Of a stretch of DNA of 64,000 nt, positions 47,063 to 59,506 are shown in pieces. The notes under the pieces are model-generated. The model saw nothing but the letters and a program-made list of their open reading frames with translations. It did no database searches and was not told the DNA's origin. Source of the stretch: Kushneria aurantia DSM 21353 (GTDB taxonomy: Bacteria; Pseudomonadota; Gammaproteobacteria; Pseudomonadales; Halomonadaceae); assembly GCF_000382245.1 (NCBI RefSeq), contig NZ_KB907864.1, forward strand, positions 70,424-134,423. Reading direction: 5' to 3'. Both the position numbers and the translations under genes were made by a program. Position 1 is the stretch's first letter, and each line of letters begins with the position of its first letter.

Positions 47063-48832
47063 ATGACGACCGAAACTTCACGATCGACCGATATCGCCCA
47101 CGCCATTGTCGATGAGCTGATGGATCGCTTCGGCAGCGAGGTGTTGACGCAGCAGCCTACCCTGACCGACATGCCGGTACTCTGGGTCGCGCGTGAGCGA
47201 CTCGTCGAGGTTATGCAGTTCGTGCAGCAGGTGGATAAGCCCTATGCGCTGCTCTATGACCTGCACGGTGTTGACGAACGCCTGCGTATGCACCGCCGTG
47301 GTTTGCCGCCTGCCGATTTCACCGTCTTCTATCAGCTGATGTCGCTGGAGCGTAACGTCGAGCTGATGATCAAGGTAGCGCTGCACGAGGATGACCTGCG
47401 CATCCCGACGCTGTGCAATGTCTATCTCAATGCCAACTGGTACGAGCGTGAAACCTTCGACATGTTCGGCATCGACTTCGTTGGTCATCCGCACCTGTCG
47501 CGCCTGTTGATGCCGCCCACCTGGAACGGCCACCCGCTGCGCAAGGACTATCCCGCGCGTGCCACCGAGTTCGACCCCTACACCCTGACCATGGAGGGGC
47601 AGGATCGCGAGCAGGCGGCGCTGCGCTTCGATCCCGAGTCCTGGGGAATGAAGCGTCAGTCGCGGGATACCGACTATATGTTCCTCAACCTCGGTCCCAA
47701 CCACCCTTCGGCACACGGCGCCTTCCGTATCGCGCTGCAGCTCGACGGTGAGGAAGTGGTCGACTGCGTGCCGGATATCGGTTACCACCACCGCGGCGCC
47801 GAGAAGATGGCCGAGCGCCAGTCGTGGCACAGCTACATCCCCTACACCGACCGCATCGACTATACCGGCGGGGTGATGAACAACCTGCCCTATGTACTGG
47901 CGGTCGAGAAGCTGGCCGGTATCACGGTGCCCGAACGCGCCGAAACGATCCGGGTGATGATGGCGGAGATGTTCCGCATCAACTCCCACCTGCTGTTTCT
48001 GGGCACCTTTTTGCAGGATCTGGGGGCGATGTCGCCGGTGTTCTACACCTTCAGCGACCGCCAGCGCGCCTATCATGTCATCGAGGCGATCACCGGCTTT
48101 CGCATGCACCCGGCCTGGTTCCGCATCGGCGGCACGGCGCACGATCTGCCGCGCGGCTGGGAGCAGCTGGTGCGTGACTTCCTCGACTGGATGCCGCCGC
48201 GCCTCGACGAGTACGAGCGCGCCATGATGGATAACAGCCTGGTGCGCGAGCGTACCCGTCATATCGCCACCCACACCACCGCCGAGGCGCTCACCTGGGG
48301 GATCACCGGCCCCAACCTGCGCGCCACCGGACTCAAGTACGATCGCCGCAAGGCGCGCCCCTATTCGGGCTACGAGCGCTTCGATTTCGATATTCCGGTC
48401 GGCACCAACGGCGACGTCTTCGATCGCGGCATGCTGCGTATCGAGGAGATGCGTCAGAGCCTGCGCATCATCGAGCAGTGCCTGAAGCACATGCCCGACG
48501 GCGACTACAAGGCGGATCATCCGCTCACCACGCCGCCGCCCCGCGAGAAGATGCTGCAGCACATCGAGACCCTGATTACCCACTTCCTGCAGGTCTCCTG
48601 GGGGCCGGTGCTCAAGCCCAACGAATCATTCCAGATGATCGAGGCGACCAAGGGGCTCAACAGTTACTACCTGACCAGCGATGGCAACACCATGAGCTAT
48701 CGCACCCGTATTCGCACGCCCAGCTTCGCGCATCTGCAGCAGATTCCGGCGGTCATCAACGGTGGCTTCGTCCCCGATCTGATCGCCCACCTGGGCAGTA
48801 TCGACTTCGTGATGGCCGACGTGGACCGCTGA
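47063..48832 (+). CDS. nuoCD: NADH-quinone oxidoreductase subunit C/D fusion
   Basis: 589 residues. The first part (about 1-190) is NuoC, ending in [18 protein letters not shown]; the rest is NuoD, with [16 protein letters not shown] and the C-terminal FVLADVDR-like end (FVMADVDR). The two are separate genes in many bacteria; the fusion is usual in enterobacteria, pseudomonads and Halomonadaceae. NuoD forms the quinone pocket with NuoB. Confidence 0.96.
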   Translation: MTTETSRSTDIAHAIVDELMDRFGSEVLTQQPTLTDMPVLWVARERLVEVMQFVQQVDKPYALLYDLHGVDERLRMHRRGLPPADFTVFYQLMSLERNVELMIKVALHEDDLRIPTLCNVYLNANWYERETFDMFGIDFVGHPHLSRLLMPPTWNGHPLRKDYPARATEFDPYTLTMEGQDREQAALRFDPESWGMKRQSRDTDYMFLNLGPNHPSAHGAFRIALQLDGEEVVDCVPDIGYHHRGAEKMAERQSWHSYIPYTDRIDYTGGVMNNLPYVLAVEKLAGITVPERAETIRVMMAEMFRINSHLLFLGTFLQDLGAMSPVFYTFSDRQRAYHVIEAITGFRMHPAWFRIGGTAHDLPRGWEQLVRDFLDWMPPRLDEYERAMMDNSLVRERTRHIATHTTAEALTWGITGPNLRATGLKYDRRKARPYSGYERFDFDIPVGTNGDVFDRGMLRIEEMRQSLRIIEQCLKHMPDGDYKADHPLTTPPPREKMLQHIETLITHFLQVSWGPVLKPNESFQMIEATKGLNSYYLTSDGNTMSYRTRIRTPSFAHLQQIPAVINGGFVPDLIAHLGSIDFVMADVDR

Positions 48833-48834
48833 CC

Positions 48835-49395
48835 ATGGATATGAATACTCCCGCAACCGGTAATACCCGCGTCAGCAAGGCGAGTCAGAGCAACCTGATC
48901 GCCTCCAGCGACAACCGTATGCATGACTTCGTGCTCTCCGACGAGGAGCGTCACGAGATCGAGCACGAGATGACGCACTACGAAAATCCCCGCGCCGCTT
49001 CCATCGGTGCGCTCAAGACTGTGCAGCGCCGCCGCGGTTGGGTCAGCGACGGTGCGGTGATCGCCATCAGCGACGTGCTGGGCATTCCCGCCAGCGATGT
49101 CGAGGGAGTGGCAACCTTCTACAGCCTTATCTTCCGCCAGCCGGTGGGGCGCCATGTGGTGCTGGTATGCGACAGCAGTTCATGCCACCTGACCGGCCAT
49201 GACGAACTGCGCGATGCCATCAGCGGCGAGCTGGGCATCGGCCCTGGCCAGACCACCGAGGACGACCGTTTCACCTTGCTGCCGGTCTGCTGCCTGGGCG
49301 CCTGCGATCGCGGGCCGGCACTGATGATCGACGACGACCTGCACGGCCCGGTCGAACCCAATGAAGTTGCGGCACTGCTGGAGCGCTACTCATGA
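48835..49395 (+). CDS. nuoE: NADH-quinone oxidoreductase subunit E
   Basis: 186 residues. The 2Fe-2S cluster N1a ligands are seen as C-x4-C (CDSSSC) and C-x3-C (CLGAC). The start at 48835 is two bases after nuoCD; a second ATG at 48841 is possible. An N-terminal extension of about 25 residues is variable in the family. Confidence 0.95.
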   Translation: MDMNTPATGNTRVSKASQSNLIASSDNRMHDFVLSDEERHEIEHEMTHYENPRAASIGALKTVQRRRGWVSDGAVIAISDVLGIPASDVEGVATFYSLIFRQPVGRHVVLVCDSSSCHLTGHDELRDAISGELGIGPGQTTEDDRFTLLPVCCLGACDRGPALMIDDDLHGPVEPNEVAALLERYS

Positions 49396-50729
49396 GCAGC
49401 CATCTTTTTTCTACCAGCACCAACGGCGAGACGCATCCGCTGACCTATCGCCTGCGCGAGGATCGCGGCTACGTCGACCTCGACGAATTCGAGCAAAAGG
49501 ACGGCTACGAGGCGCTGCGTACCACCCTGCGCGAGCTCTCGCCGGATGAGCTGATCGACAACATGAAGACCGCCAATCTGCGCGGTCGCGGCGGCGCCGG
49601 CTTCTCCGCCGGCGTCAAGTGGAGCCTGACGGCGCGTGGCGACGACCATCCGCGCGGCTATATCGCCTGCAATGCCGACGAGATGGAGCCGGGCACCTTC
49701 AAGGATCGCCTGCTGCTGGAGGAGACGCCCCATCTGCTGATCGAGGGCATGATCCTCGCCGGCTACGCCAACAATGCCTACAGGGGCTACATCTTTTTGC
49801 GCAGCGAGTACGTGCTGGCGGCGCAGCGCATCGAGCGGGCGCTGGCCGAGGCGCGCAAGGCGGGCATTCTCGGCAGCCGGGTGTGCGACAGCGACTTCGA
49901 CTTCGACATCTTTCTGCACACCGGCGCCGGACGCTACATCTGTGGCGAGGAGACGGCGCTGATCAACTCCCTCGAGGGGCGACGCGCCAATCCGCGTTCC
50001 AAACCGCCCTTCCCGGGCCAGAGCGGCGCCTGGGGCAGGCCCACGGTAGTCAACAACGTCGAGACGCTGTGTAATGTGCCCGCTATCGCCCTGCGTGGCG
50101 GCGACTGGTATCAGTCGCTCTCCGGCGGACGCAGCGATGACGGTGGCACCAAGCTCTACGGCGTCTCCGGGCGGGTCAAACGGCCCGGGCTGGTGGAGAT
50201 GCCGATGGGGACCACGGCCGGTGAGCTGTTGGAGCTGGCCGGTGGCATGCGCGATGGTCTAGAGCTCAAGACATGGCTGCCGGGCGGCGGCAGTACCGGC
50301 TTTCTGCTCCCCGAGCACCTCGACCTGGCGCTCGATTTCGACACTATCGGCGGCGCCGGAAGCCGGCTGGGCACCGGGCTGCTGGCAGTGGTGGCACACA
50401 ATCAGAGCGTGGTGTCGCTGACCCGCAACCTGGAAGATTTTTTCGCCCGCGAGTCCTGCGGCTGGTGCACCCCCTGCCGCGATGGCCTGCCCTGGGCGGC
50501 GCGTATCCTGCACGCGCTGGAGAATGGCGAAGGCGAAGAGGGCGATATCGAGCTGCTCGAATCGCTGGCCAGCAACATCGGTCCCGGCAAGACCTTCTGC
50601 GCCCATGCGCCGGGCGCGGCAATGCCGCTGGAGACCGCGATCAAGCACTTCCGCCACGAATTCGAGGCGGGCATTCGCCACAGACAGCGTGAAGCGCACG
50701 CCGAGCCGATTCCGGTGGGATCGGTATAG
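49392..50729 (+). CDS. nuoF: NADH-quinone oxidoreductase subunit F
   Basis: 445 residues. The FMN/NADH site is seen as [15 protein letters not shown], with [15 protein letters not shown], and the N3 4Fe-4S cluster as [12 protein letters not shown] with a distant cysteine in KTFCAHAPG. It oxidises NADH. Its ATG overlaps the nuoE stop by four bases. Confidence 0.96.
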   Translation: MSSHLFSTSTNGETHPLTYRLREDRGYVDLDEFEQKDGYEALRTTLRELSPDELIDNMKTANLRGRGGAGFSAGVKWSLTARGDDHPRGYIACNADEMEPGTFKDRLLLEETPHLLIEGMILAGYANNAYRGYIFLRSEYVLAAQRIERALAEARKAGILGSRVCDSDFDFDIFLHTGAGRYICGEETALINSLEGRRANPRSKPPFPGQSGAWGRPTVVNNVETLCNVPAIALRGGDWYQSLSGGRSDDGGTKLYGVSGRVKRPGLVEMPMGTTAGELLELAGGMRDGLELKTWLPGGGSTGFLLPEHLDLALDFDTIGGAGSRLGTGLLAVVAHNQSVVSLTRNLEDFFARESCGWCTPCRDGLPWAARILHALENGEGEEGDIELLESLASNIGPGKTFCAHAPGAAMPLETAIKHFRHEFEAGIRHRQREAHAEPIPVGSV

Positions 50730-50797
50730 CGCTGCGGCGCAGGCAGTTTCCAAGCGCCCGGCAGCGTTCGGGCCGTGACAGATGAAAGGCGAGCCTC

Positions 50798-53542
50798 ATG
50801 GCAACGATTCATGTAGATGGCAACGATTACGAGGTCGACGGCAGCGATAACCTGCTGCACGCCTGCCTGTCGCTGGGCCTCGATATCCCCTACTTCTGCT
50901 GGCATCCGGCGCTGGGCAGCGTGGGGGCGTGCCGGCAGTGCGCCGTCAAGCAGTACAAGGATGCCGACGACGAGCGCGGCATGCTGGTGATGTCCTGCAT
51001 GGCGCCGGTGAAGGACGATGCGTACATCTCTATCGACGACGAGGAGGCGAAGGCCTTTCGCGCCAGCGTCATCGAGTGGCTGATGACCAATCACCCGCAC
51101 GACTGCCCGGTGTGCGAGGAGGGCGGCCACTGTCATCTGCAGGACATGACGGTGATGACCGGCCACGACCGCCGGCGCTATCGTTTCCGCAAGCGTACTC
51201 ACAAAAATCAGTATCTTGGCCCCTTCATCGGCCACGAAATGAACCGCTGCATCACCTGCTACCGCTGCGTGCGCTTTTACAAGGACTATGCCGGCGGCGA
51301 GGACCTGGGGGCTTTTGGCGCGCACGAGAATATCTATTTCGGCCGCACCGTCGACGGCACGCTGGAGAACGAATTTTCCGGCAACCTCACCGAGGTATGT
51401 CCCACCGGCGTGTTCACCGACCGCACCCACTCGGAGCACTACACGCGCAAGTGGGACATGCAGTTCGCCCCCAGCATCTGCCACCAGTGCTCCAGCGGCT
51501 GTAATACCAGCCCGGGCGAGCGCTATGGCGAAGTACGTCGCATCGAGAACCGCTTTAACGGCGATGTGAACCACTACTTCCTGTGCGACCGCGGTCGCTT
51601 CGGCTACGGCTACGTCAATCGCGATGACCGCCCCACGCAGCCCACCTCGCGGCCAAATGACAACGCCGAACCCGAGCTGCTCGATGTCGACAGCGCACTG
51701 GATCGCAGCGCCGAGCGGCTTAATGCCAGCCGCCGAGTGATCGGCATCGGCTCGCCGCGGGCGAGTCTCGAGAGCAATCACCTGCTGCGCGAGCTGGTGG
51801 GAGCCGACAACTTCTCTACCGGCATTGCCGCACGCGAACTCGAGTGCCTCGAACTGATCCAGCAGCTACAGCGCGAAAACAGCTGGCACATTCCCTCGAT
51901 GCGCGAGATCGAGGAGCACGACGCGGTGATCGTGCTGGGCGAGGACCTGATCCAGAGCGCTGCACGGGTGGCGCTGGCGGTGCGCCAGGCAGCCAATGGT
52001 CGCGGCGAGGAGATGGCCGAGGCCAACGGCATTCCGGCGTGGAACGCCAATGCCGTCAATACCCTGCGCCAGGAGCGCACCCGGCCGGTATTCATCGCCT
52101 CGTTGACCGAAACCCGCCTCGATGACATTGCTCGCGATAGTTGGCACGGTGCCCCTGAAGACATTGCCCGGCTGGGCTTTGCGCTGGCCCATAAGCTGGA
52201 CGACAGCGCGCCGGCGGTCAGCGGTCTGGATGAGGCGACAACCGATCTGGTGACGGCGATCGCAGCGGCGCTCAAGGACGCCAAACGGCCGCTGATCATC
52301 TCCGGCACCAGTCTCGCCAGCACCGCGGTGCTGCAGGCTGCCGCCAACATCGCCCGCGCCCTGAGTGCCGGCGGCGTCACGCCTTCGCTGTCGCTGATAA
52401 GCGGCGAAGCCAACAGTACCGGCCTGACCATGCTGGGTGGTCACTCGCTGGAGTGGGCACTGGAGAGGATGCAGGCCGACAGTGAGCGCGCCGATGCCGC
52501 CGTGGTGCTGGAAAACGATCTCTATCAGCGTCTCGGCGCGAACGTCGTCGACCCGGCGCTGGCGGCGCTCGACACCCTGGTGGTGATCGATCATCAGCGC
52601 ACGCCGACGCTGGAGCGTGCTCATCTGGCGCTGCCGGCGGCAACCTTCGCCGAGGGCGATGGCACCCTGGTAAGCCACGAGGGGCGGGCGCAGCGTTTCT
52701 TCCAGGTCTACGACCCGAGCTACTACCGTCCCAACGATCTGACCCACGAGAGTTGGCGCTGGCTGCACGCCCTGCACACCACCATGGAAAAACGCGGCAT
52801 CGACTGGACGCAGCTCGATGACGTTACCGCCGACTGCGCCCGCGCGCATCCGGAGATGGCCGGCATCCGCGACGCCGCGCCCAGCGCCTCCTTTCGTATT
52901 CACGGCCAGAAGCTGGCGCGTTCGCCGCACCGCTACAGCGGCCGTACCGCCATGCGCGCCAACCTCAGCGTCAGCGAACCGCGTGCGCCGCAGGACGGCG
53001 ATACGGCGTTCGCCTTCTCGATGGAAGGCTACAGCGGCTACAGCGAGCCGCGCTCGCAGGTGGCCTTCGCCTGGGCGCCGGGCTGGAACTCGCCGCAGGC
53101 GTGGAACAAGTTCCAGGACGAGGTGGGCGGTCACCTGCGTGCCGGCGACCCGGGCGTGCGGCTGTTCGACCAGCAGCGCGGCGAGGCGCGTGGCGATGGC
53201 TATTTCGACAGCGTGCCGGAGGCCTTCGCACCGCGTTCCGAGAGCTGGCAGGTAGTGCGCCTGCCGCAGCTGTTTGGCGGTGAGGAGATGTCGGCGCGTG
53301 CCGAGCCGATTCGCGAGCGCATGAGCGAGCCCTTCGTGGTGCTGAGCCAGGAAGACGCCGAACGCCTGGGTATCGCGGCCGGCGATGAGCTGTCGGTTCA
53401 GGCCGGGGGAAGGCAGCTCAGTCTGCCGCTGCGCATCAGTCGCGACATGCGCTCGGGTCTGCTTGGCGTACCGCTGCTGCCGGGTATTCCGCAGGGGCTG
53501 GCGGGTGAGTGGGCGAGCGTCAATGTGGAGGTGAGCGCATGA
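50798..53542 (+). CDS. nuoG: NADH-quinone oxidoreductase subunit G
   Basis: 914 residues. N-terminal 2Fe-2S ([15 protein letters not shown] and VMSC), the His-ligated cluster in [17 protein letters not shown], the 4Fe-4S cluster in [11 protein letters not shown] and the extra N7 cluster in [10 protein letters not shown] are all visible. The rest is a molybdopterin-oxidoreductase-like domain without cofactor. It is 68 bases after nuoF and overlaps nuoH by four bases. Confidence 0.95.
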   Translation: MATIHVDGNDYEVDGSDNLLHACLSLGLDIPYFCWHPALGSVGACRQCAVKQYKDADDERGMLVMSCMAPVKDDAYISIDDEEAKAFRASVIEWLMTNHPHDCPVCEEGGHCHLQDMTVMTGHDRRRYRFRKRTHKNQYLGPFIGHEMNRCITCYRCVRFYKDYAGGEDLGAFGAHENIYFGRTVDGTLENEFSGNLTEVCPTGVFTDRTHSEHYTRKWDMQFAPSICHQCSSGCNTSPGERYGEVRRIENRFNGDVNHYFLCDRGRFGYGYVNRDDRPTQPTSRPNDNAEPELLDVDSALDRSAERLNASRRVIGIGSPRASLESNHLLRELVGADNFSTGIAARELECLELIQQLQRENSWHIPSMREIEEHDAVIVLGEDLIQSAARVALAVRQAANGRGEEMAEANGIPAWNANAVNTLRQERTRPVFIASLTETRLDDIARDSWHGAPEDIARLGFALAHKLDDSAPAVSGLDEATTDLVTAIAAALKDAKRPLIISGTSLASTAVLQAAANIARALSAGGVTPSLSLISGEANSTGLTMLGGHSLEWALERMQADSERADAAVVLENDLYQRLGANVVDPALAALDTLVVIDHQRTPTLERAHLALPAATFAEGDGTLVSHEGRAQRFFQVYDPSYYRPNDLTHESWRWLHALHTTMEKRGIDWTQLDDVTADCARAHPEMAGIRDAAPSASFRIHGQKLARSPHRYSGRTAMRANLSVSEPRAPQDGDTAFAFSMEGYSGYSEPRSQVAFAWAPGWNSPQAWNKFQDEVGGHLRAGDPGVRLFDQQRGEARGDGYFDSVPEAFAPRSESWQVVRLPQLFGGEEMSARAEPIRERMSEPFVVLSQEDAERLGIAAGDELSVQAGGRQLSLPLRISRDMRSGLLGVPLLPGIPQGLAGEWASVNVEVSA

Positions 53543-54516
53543 GCTGGCTGACCTCGGATGTGCTCGTTCTGACCGTCATCGCCGTTCTCAAGGCGATCGT
53601 GATTCTGCTGGGTGCGGTGATCTGCGGCGCCTTTCTGACCGTGGTCGAGCGCCGCCTGCTGGGACTGTGGCAGGACCGCTACGGCCCCAATCGGGTGGGG
53701 CCGTTCGGTGCGGGGCAGCTGATCGCCGACATGATCAAGATTTTTTTCAAGGAGGACTGGGTGCCCTCCTTCGGGGATCGCAAGCTGTTCGTGCTGGCGC
53801 CGGCAATCGCCTTCGCCTCGCTGCTGCTCTCCTTCATGATCATCCCCATTACCCCGGGCTGGGGCGTGGCGGATTTGAGTATCGGCATTCTGTTCTTTTT
53901 CGCCATGGCCGGTATCAACGTCTATGCGGTGCTGTTCGGCGGCTATGCCAGCGCCAACAAGTACGCCCTGATCGGCGCCATGCGTGCCTCTGCCCAGACG
54001 CTCTCCTATGAGGTGTTCATGGGTCTGTCGCTGATGGGCGTGGTGGCGATGACCGGCTCGTTCAACATGCGCGATATTGTCAACGCTCAGGAAGGCTTCT
54101 GGTTCATCATCCCGCAGTTTTTCGGCTTTGTGACCTTTCTGATCGCCGGCGTGGCGGTGACCCACCGGGCGCCCTTCGACCAGCCCGAGGCGGAGCAGGA
54201 GATCGCCGACGGTTACCACGTCGAGTACTCCAGCATGAAGTTCGGCATGTTCTTCATCGGCGAGTACGTGGGCATCGTGCTGGTGTCGGCGCTGATCGCC
54301 ACGCTCTTTTTCGGCGGCTGGCACGGTCCGCTGTTGCCGCCGATCGTCTGGTTCGCGCTCAAGACCGGCTTTTTCGTCATGCTCTTCGTGCTCGCCCGCG
54401 CCGCACTGCCGCGACCGCGCTATGACCGGGTGATGCAGTTCGGCTGGAAGTTCTGTCTGCCGCTGACGCTGATCAATCTTCTGGTAACGGGCTTTTTCAT
54501 TCTGCTCGGCGCCTGA
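53539..54516 (+). CDS. nuoH: NADH-quinone oxidoreductase subunit H
   Basis: 325 residues with about eight membrane helices. [21 protein letters not shown] and the acidic loop [23 protein letters not shown] are intact; they line the quinone channel. The ATG at 53539 overlaps the nuoG stop. Confidence 0.96.
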   Translation: MSWLTSDVLVLTVIAVLKAIVILLGAVICGAFLTVVERRLLGLWQDRYGPNRVGPFGAGQLIADMIKIFFKEDWVPSFGDRKLFVLAPAIAFASLLLSFMIIPITPGWGVADLSIGILFFFAMAGINVYAVLFGGYASANKYALIGAMRASAQTLSYEVFMGLSLMGVVAMTGSFNMRDIVNAQEGFWFIIPQFFGFVTFLIAGVAVTHRAPFDQPEAEQEIADGYHVEYSSMKFGMFFIGEYVGIVLVSALIATLFFGGWHGPLLPPIVWFALKTGFFVMLFVLARAALPRPRYDRVMQFGWKFCLPLTLINLLVTGFFILLGA

Positions 54517-54548
54517 GCGCCCTTTACCGATAACGACGAGGCAGAAAC

Positions 54549-55097
54549 ATGCTGCATTCGATCAAAAAGGTGGTGATGGGCACCGGTACCCAGCTGCGTA
54601 CCGGCTGGATGGTGTTTCGTCACGCCTTTCACAAGCGTGAAACCGTCAACTATCCGGAGCAGATGCCCTATCTGCCACCGCGCTATCGCGGGCGCATCGT
54701 GCTTACCCGCGACCCCGACGGCGAGGAGCGCTGCGTGGCCTGCAACCTCTGTGCGGTGGCCTGTCCGGTCGCCTGCATTTCGCTGCAGAAGGGCGAGAAA
54801 GAGGACGGCCGCTGGTATCCCGAGTTCTTTCGCATCAACTTCTCGCGCTGCATTTTCTGCGGCCTGTGCGAAGAGGCCTGCCCCACCTCGGCAATTCAGC
54901 TGACGCCGGATTTCGAGCTGGGCGAGTACAACCGCCAGGAGCTGGTGTTCGAAAAACGTGACCTGCTGATCTCGGGACCCGGCAAGGATCACAACTACAA
55001 CTTCTATCGAGTGGCGGGGCTGTCGATCTCCGGCAAGCCCAAGGGGGCCGCGCAGAACGAGGCCGAGCCTGTCGACGTCAAGACGCTGATGCCCTGA
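54549..55097 (+). CDS. nuoI: NADH-quinone oxidoreductase subunit I
   Basis: 182 residues with two 4Fe-4S ferredoxin motifs, [16 protein letters not shown] and [16 protein letters not shown] (clusters N6a and N6b), linking NuoG to NuoB. It is 32 bases after nuoH. Confidence 0.96.
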   Translation: MLHSIKKVVMGTGTQLRTGWMVFRHAFHKRETVNYPEQMPYLPPRYRGRIVLTRDPDGEERCVACNLCAVACPVACISLQKGEKEDGRWYPEFFRINFSRCIFCGLCEEACPTSAIQLTPDFELGEYNRQELVFEKRDLLISGPGKDHNYNFYRVAGLSISGKPKGAAQNEAEPVDVKTLMP

Positions 55098-55123
55098 CGC
55101 GGGCTCAGCCGGGGGAATACGCC

Positions 55124-55687
55124 GTGGAAATCGCTTTTTATCTGGCCGCATTGATCGCCGTTTTTGCCACCTTCCGGGTGATCATGCACACCAATGCGGT
55201 GCATGCGCTGCTCTATCTGATCATCTCGCTGCTGGCGGTGGCGGTGGTATTTTATGCGCTGGGCGCGCCATTTGCCGCGGCGCTGGAGGTGATCGTCTAC
55301 GCCGGCGCTATCATGGTGTTGTTTGTTTTCGTGGTGATGATGCTCAACCTTGGCGGCCAGACGGCGCACCATGAGAGCAGCTGGCTGACCCCCGGTATCT
55401 GGAAAGGACCGGCGGTACTGGCGGGGCTGTTGCTGGCGATTCTGTGCTTCTCGCTGTGGTACGGCGGCGGTATCGGCAGTGTCGGTGGCGATACCCTCAG
55501 CGCCAGGGAGGTCGGCATGCAGATGTTCGGTCCCTACCTGCTGGCGGTAGAGCTGGCGGCCATGCTGCTGCTGGCCGCTTTGATTGCCGCCTCCCACGTG
55601 GGTCGCAACGAGGACACACAGCTCGAGCGTGACATGAACGAGGCGCGTCAGCGCGCGCCGAGCGGCGTTGACGAGGAGGAGGCGTAA
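55124..55687 (+). CDS. nuoJ: NADH-quinone oxidoreductase subunit J
   Basis: 187 residues with five membrane helices and the [18 protein letters not shown] helix, which contains the pi-bulge. The start is a GTG. The last base of its stop is shared with the nuoK ATG. Confidence 0.95.
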   Translation: MEIAFYLAALIAVFATFRVIMHTNAVHALLYLIISLLAVAVVFYALGAPFAAALEVIVYAGAIMVLFVFVVMMLNLGGQTAHHESSWLTPGIWKGPAVLAGLLLAILCFSLWYGGGIGSVGGDTLSAREVGMQMFGPYLLAVELAAMLLLAALIAASHVGRNEDTQLERDMNEARQRAPSGVDEEEA

Positions 55688-56010
55688 TGGGCAGCGAAGG
55701 CGCAATGGGTATACCGCTGGAACATGGCATGGCGCTGGCCGCGATCCTCTTCGCGCTGGGGCTCATGGGGCTGCTGGTACGCCGCAATCTGCTGTTCATG
55801 CTGATGAGCCTCGAGATCATGATGAACGCCACCGGTCTGGCCTTCATCGTTGCCGGCATGCACTGGGGGCAGCCCGACGGTCAGGTGATGTTTATTGCCA
55901 TCATCACCCTTGCGGCAGCCGAAGCGAGTATCGGTCTCGGCTTTCTGATTCAACTGCGCCGCCGTTTCGGTACTCTCGATATTGACGCAGCCAGCGAGAT
56001 GAAAGGATGA
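55687..56010 (+). CDS. nuoK: NADH-quinone oxidoreductase subunit K
   Basis: 107 residues, three membrane helices; the proton-path glutamates are in [13 protein letters not shown] and [11 protein letters not shown]. It overlaps nuoJ by one base and nuoL by four. An ATG at 55705 would bring it nearer to the usual 100 residues. Confidence 0.95.
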   Translation: MGSEGAMGIPLEHGMALAAILFALGLMGLLVRRNLLFMLMSLEIMMNATGLAFIVAGMHWGQPDGQVMFIAIITLAAAEASIGLGFLIQLRRRFGTLDIDAASEMKG

Positions 56011-57860
56011 ATATACTTCCCCTGATCGTTCTGTTTCCGCTGCTCGGCGCGCTGATTCTGGCCTTCAACCCGCGCCTGCCGAACCGCCTTGCCGCGCTGG
56101 TGGGCGTTGGCTCGATCGGCCTCTCGGCGCTGGTCATGGTGTGGCTCAACTGGCTTTTCTATCTCGGCGATGGCGGTGGCTTTACCCAGACCCTGTGGCA
56201 GTGGGTAACGGTGGGTGATTTCCGCATGGGGTTCACCCTCTACCTCGACGGCCTGTCGCTGACCATGATCAGCGTGATTACCGGGGTGGGCTTTCTGATT
56301 CATCTGTTTGCCTCCTGGTACATGGAAAAGGATCTTGAAGGCGCCCCCGGCTATGCTCGTTTTTTCGCCTACATGAATCTTTTCGTATTCAGCATGCTGC
56401 TGCTGGTGCTGGGAGACAATCTGCTGCTGCTCTATCTGGGCTGGGAGGGCGTCGGCCTGTGCAGCTACCTGCTGATCGGCTACTACTACCAAAGCGAGTA
56501 CAACGCCTGGTGCGCCTTCAAGGCGTTCATTGTCACCCGAATCGGCGATGTCTTTCTGGCCATCGGGCTGTTTCTGCTCTTCACCCGCTTTGGCACTCTC
56601 GATATCCAGCAGCTTTTGCAGCAGGCGCCGCAGGTATGGCAGGAGGGCGACCTGATGGCCGAGGTGGCGGCGCTGATGCTGCTCGGTGGAGCGCTGGGCA
56701 AGTCGGCGCAGCTGCCGCTGCACACCTGGCTTGCCGACGCCATGGCCGGTCCCACCCCGGTGTCGGCGCTGATCCACGCCGCCACCATGGTGACCGCCGG
56801 TGTCTATCTGATCGCCCGCACCCATACCATCTTCGAACTGGCCCCCTTCACGCTTTCGCTGGTGGCGCTGATCGGCCTGCTGACGCTGCTGGTGGCCGGT
56901 TTCACGGCGCTGGCGCAGACCGATATCAAGCGTGTACTGGCCTATTCGACGATGAGTCAGATCGGCTACATGTTTCTCGCCCTCGGGGTCCAGGCGTGGG
57001 ACGTGGCGATCTTCCACCTGATGATTCACGCCTTCTTCAAGGCGCTGCTGTTCCTCACTTCGGGGTCGGTGATCATCGCCTGCCATCATGAGCAGAACAT
57101 CTTCAAAATGGGCGGCCTGTGGCGCTCGCTCAAGCTGCCCTACGCCTGCTTCCTGATCGGCGGGGCGGCGCTCTCGGCGCTGCCGCTGGTCACGGCGGGT
57201 TTCTACTCCAAGGACGAGATCCTGTGGTTGACCTTCGATCACGGCTACAGCCTGCTGTGGCTGGGGGCCCTGCTGGGAGCGCTGCTGACGTCGATCTACA
57301 CTTTCCGCATGATCTTCATCGTCTTTCACGGCCGCGAGCAGATTCATCCGCATGCCGGTCGCGGTATCGCCCATCATCTGCCGCTGCTGGCGCTGGCGCT
57401 GCTTTCCACTTTTGTAGGCGGCATGATCCATCCGCCGCTGGCCAACGTGCTGCCGGCGGGGCCTGAAGGGCAGTATGGCCACCTGATCAGGGTGCTGACC
57501 GAGGTGCTGGCCGCCGTGGTTGCGCTGGTTGGCGTGGGCATTGCGGCCGCGCTGTTCCTCGGCCGCCGGCGCCTGATCGGCAATCTGATGGAGGCGAAGG
57601 AGGGTGATCGGTTGCGACGCTTTTTCTACAGCGGCTTCGCCTTCGACTGGCTCTACGAGCGCATCACGGTCCGCCCCTTCCTGTTCATTGCCCGCCTGCA
57701 TCGGCGTGACTGGGTCAATTCGCTGGTCAATATGTGGCCGGCGCTGGCGCTGGGTCTCAACGACCTGCTGCTGGGCACTCAGAACGGCCGACTGCGCTGG
57801 TACGCCGCAGTGATGACCGGTGGCGCGGTGAGCATGCTTTTCCTGCTGCTGCTTTTTTGA
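56007..57860 (+). CDS. nuoL: NADH-quinone oxidoreductase subunit L
   Basis: 617 residues, an antiporter-like subunit with 14 or more helices and a C-terminal lateral helix. Conserved [15 protein letters not shown] with the key glutamate, and [24 protein letters not shown], are present. It pumps protons at the distal end of the membrane arm. Confidence 0.96.
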   Translation: MNILPLIVLFPLLGALILAFNPRLPNRLAALVGVGSIGLSALVMVWLNWLFYLGDGGGFTQTLWQWVTVGDFRMGFTLYLDGLSLTMISVITGVGFLIHLFASWYMEKDLEGAPGYARFFAYMNLFVFSMLLLVLGDNLLLLYLGWEGVGLCSYLLIGYYYQSEYNAWCAFKAFIVTRIGDVFLAIGLFLLFTRFGTLDIQQLLQQAPQVWQEGDLMAEVAALMLLGGALGKSAQLPLHTWLADAMAGPTPVSALIHAATMVTAGVYLIARTHTIFELAPFTLSLVALIGLLTLLVAGFTALAQTDIKRVLAYSTMSQIGYMFLALGVQAWDVAIFHLMIHAFFKALLFLTSGSVIIACHHEQNIFKMGGLWRSLKLPYACFLIGGAALSALPLVTAGFYSKDEILWLTFDHGYSLLWLGALLGALLTSIYTFRMIFIVFHGREQIHPHAGRGIAHHLPLLALALLSTFVGGMIHPPLANVLPAGPEGQYGHLIRVLTEVLAAVVALVGVGIAAALFLGRRRLIGNLMEAKEGDRLRRFFYSGFAFDWLYERITVRPFLFIARLHRRDWVNSLVNMWPALALGLNDLLLGTQNGRLRWYAAVMTGGAVSMLFLLLLF

Positions 57861-57979
57861 GAGGGCGCGATGAGAGAGCCGATGCGAGCCGACAGAGTGG
57901 GTAGCGTTATTGCCGGGGGCAGAGAGCCGACGGTAACGCTGCACATTACAATGATGACGATCAGAGAAGCGAACACGCC

Positions 57980-59500
57980 ATGATGTTGCCCTTGCTGTTA
58001 CTCATCCCCTTTGTCGGGGGGCTGCTGTGCTGGCAGTACGAACTGGTCAGACCCAACACGGCATTACCGCGCTGGATCGCGCTGGCGACCATGGTACTGC
58101 TGCTGGTACTGGCGCTGTGGCAGTGGGTGACCGGCGACTACGCCATCTCCACGGTGGGCAGCGAGCCCGACTGGCAGAGTCAGTTCCGCATTCCGTGGAT
58201 CTCCTTTTTCGGCATCTCCTTTCATTTGGCGCTGGACGGCCTGTCGCTGATCATGATCACCCTGACCGGCCTTTTGGGGATTCTGGCGGTGGTCTGCTCG
58301 TGGAAGGAGATCGACCATCGCATTGGCTTTTTCCACCTCAACCTGATGTGGGTGATCGGCGGTGTGGTAGGGGTCTTTCTCGCCGTGGACCTGTTTCTGT
58401 TCTTCTTCTTCTGGGAGATGATGCTGGTCCCGATGTACTTCCTGATCGCCCTGTGGGGTCATGAATCGGAAGGTCGCTCGCCGGTCAGTGCCGCCATCAA
58501 GTTCTTTATCTACACCCAGGCCTCGGGCCTTCTGATGCTGGTGTCGATTCTGGGGCTGGTCTTTTTCCACTACGCCCAGACCGGCGTACTCACCTTTGAC
58601 TACACCGTCCTGCGCGACACGCCGATCACCGGCACCATGGCGTGGGTGCTGATGCTGGGCTTTTTCATCGCCTTTGCGGTCAAGCTGCCGATCGTGCCGC
58701 TGCATGGCTGGCTGCCGGATGCCCACGCCCAGGCGCCCACCGCGGGCAGCGTGGATCTCGCCGGTATCCTGCTCAAGACTGCCGCCTACGGCCTCCTGCG
58801 CTTTGCCCTGCCGCTGTTCCCGGACACCTCCCAGGCCTTTGCGCCGGTGGCCATGGGGTTGGGGCTGGTGGGTATCTTCTACGGCGCGGTGCTGGCCTTT
58901 TCGCAGACGGATATCAAGCGTCTGATCGCCTGCTCCAGTATCTCTCATATGGGCTTCGTGCTGATCGGCATCTATGCCGGCACTCAGCTGGCGCTGCAGG
59001 GCGTAATCCTGCAGATGGTGGCACACGCCTTCTCGGCGGCCGGGCTTTTCATGATCAGCGGTCAGCTCTACGAGCGGCTGCACACCCGCGACATGCGAAA
59101 GATGGGTGGCCTGTTCGGCCGGCTGGGGGCGCTACCCGGCTTTGCGCTGGCGTTCGTGATGGCCTCGCTGGGTATGCCTGGCACCGGCAACTTCATTGGC
59201 GAGTTTCTGATTCTGTTCGGCGCCTTCGACGTCGCGCCCTGGGTGGTGGTGGTGGCCAGTTTCGGGCTGGTGCTGTCGGCGGTCTACTCGCTGATTCTGA
59301 TGCATCGCGTTTACTGGGGGCCGCCGAAGGCGGAAACCACCATCGCGCGGCTCGACCGGCGTGAGTACCTTATGCTGCTGGGCACCCTGGTACTGCTGAT
59401 TGCGCTGGGCTTCTATCCCCAGTTGGTACTCGATGTCTCTCAGGGCGCGATGAACGAAGTGCGCCACTGGTTTGCTGTTTCATCCTCGTTTGCGGGCTGA
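57980..59500 (+). CDS. nuoM: NADH-quinone oxidoreductase subunit M
   Basis: 506 residues, antiporter-like proton channel. It has FFFWEMMLVPMYFLIALWG with the key glutamate and LHGWLPDAHAQAPTAGSVDLAGILLK. A 119-base gap after nuoL has no visible terminator, so it is presumably still in the operon. Confidence 0.96.
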   Translation: MMLPLLLLIPFVGGLLCWQYELVRPNTALPRWIALATMVLLLVLALWQWVTGDYAISTVGSEPDWQSQFRIPWISFFGISFHLALDGLSLIMITLTGLLGILAVVCSWKEIDHRIGFFHLNLMWVIGGVVGVFLAVDLFLFFFFWEMMLVPMYFLIALWGHESEGRSPVSAAIKFFIYTQASGLLMLVSILGLVFFHYAQTGVLTFDYTVLRDTPITGTMAWVLMLGFFIAFAVKLPIVPLHGWLPDAHAQAPTAGSVDLAGILLKTAAYGLLRFALPLFPDTSQAFAPVAMGLGLVGIFYGAVLAFSQTDIKRLIACSSISHMGFVLIGIYAGTQLALQGVILQMVAHAFSAAGLFMISGQLYERLHTRDMRKMGGLFGRLGALPGFALAFVMASLGMPGTGNFIGEFLILFGAFDVAPWVVVVASFGLVLSAVYSLILMHRVYWGPPKAETTIARLDRREYLMLLGTLVLLIALGFYPQLVLDVSQGAMNEVRHWFAVSSSFAG

Positions 59501-59506
59501 GCCGAC

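Noticed and set aside
55950-57944. A 664-residue minus-strand frame opposite nuoK-nuoL
   Set aside because: It is antisense to well-supported nuo genes and its Gln/His/Arg-rich composition is typical of a shadow frame in high-GC DNA.
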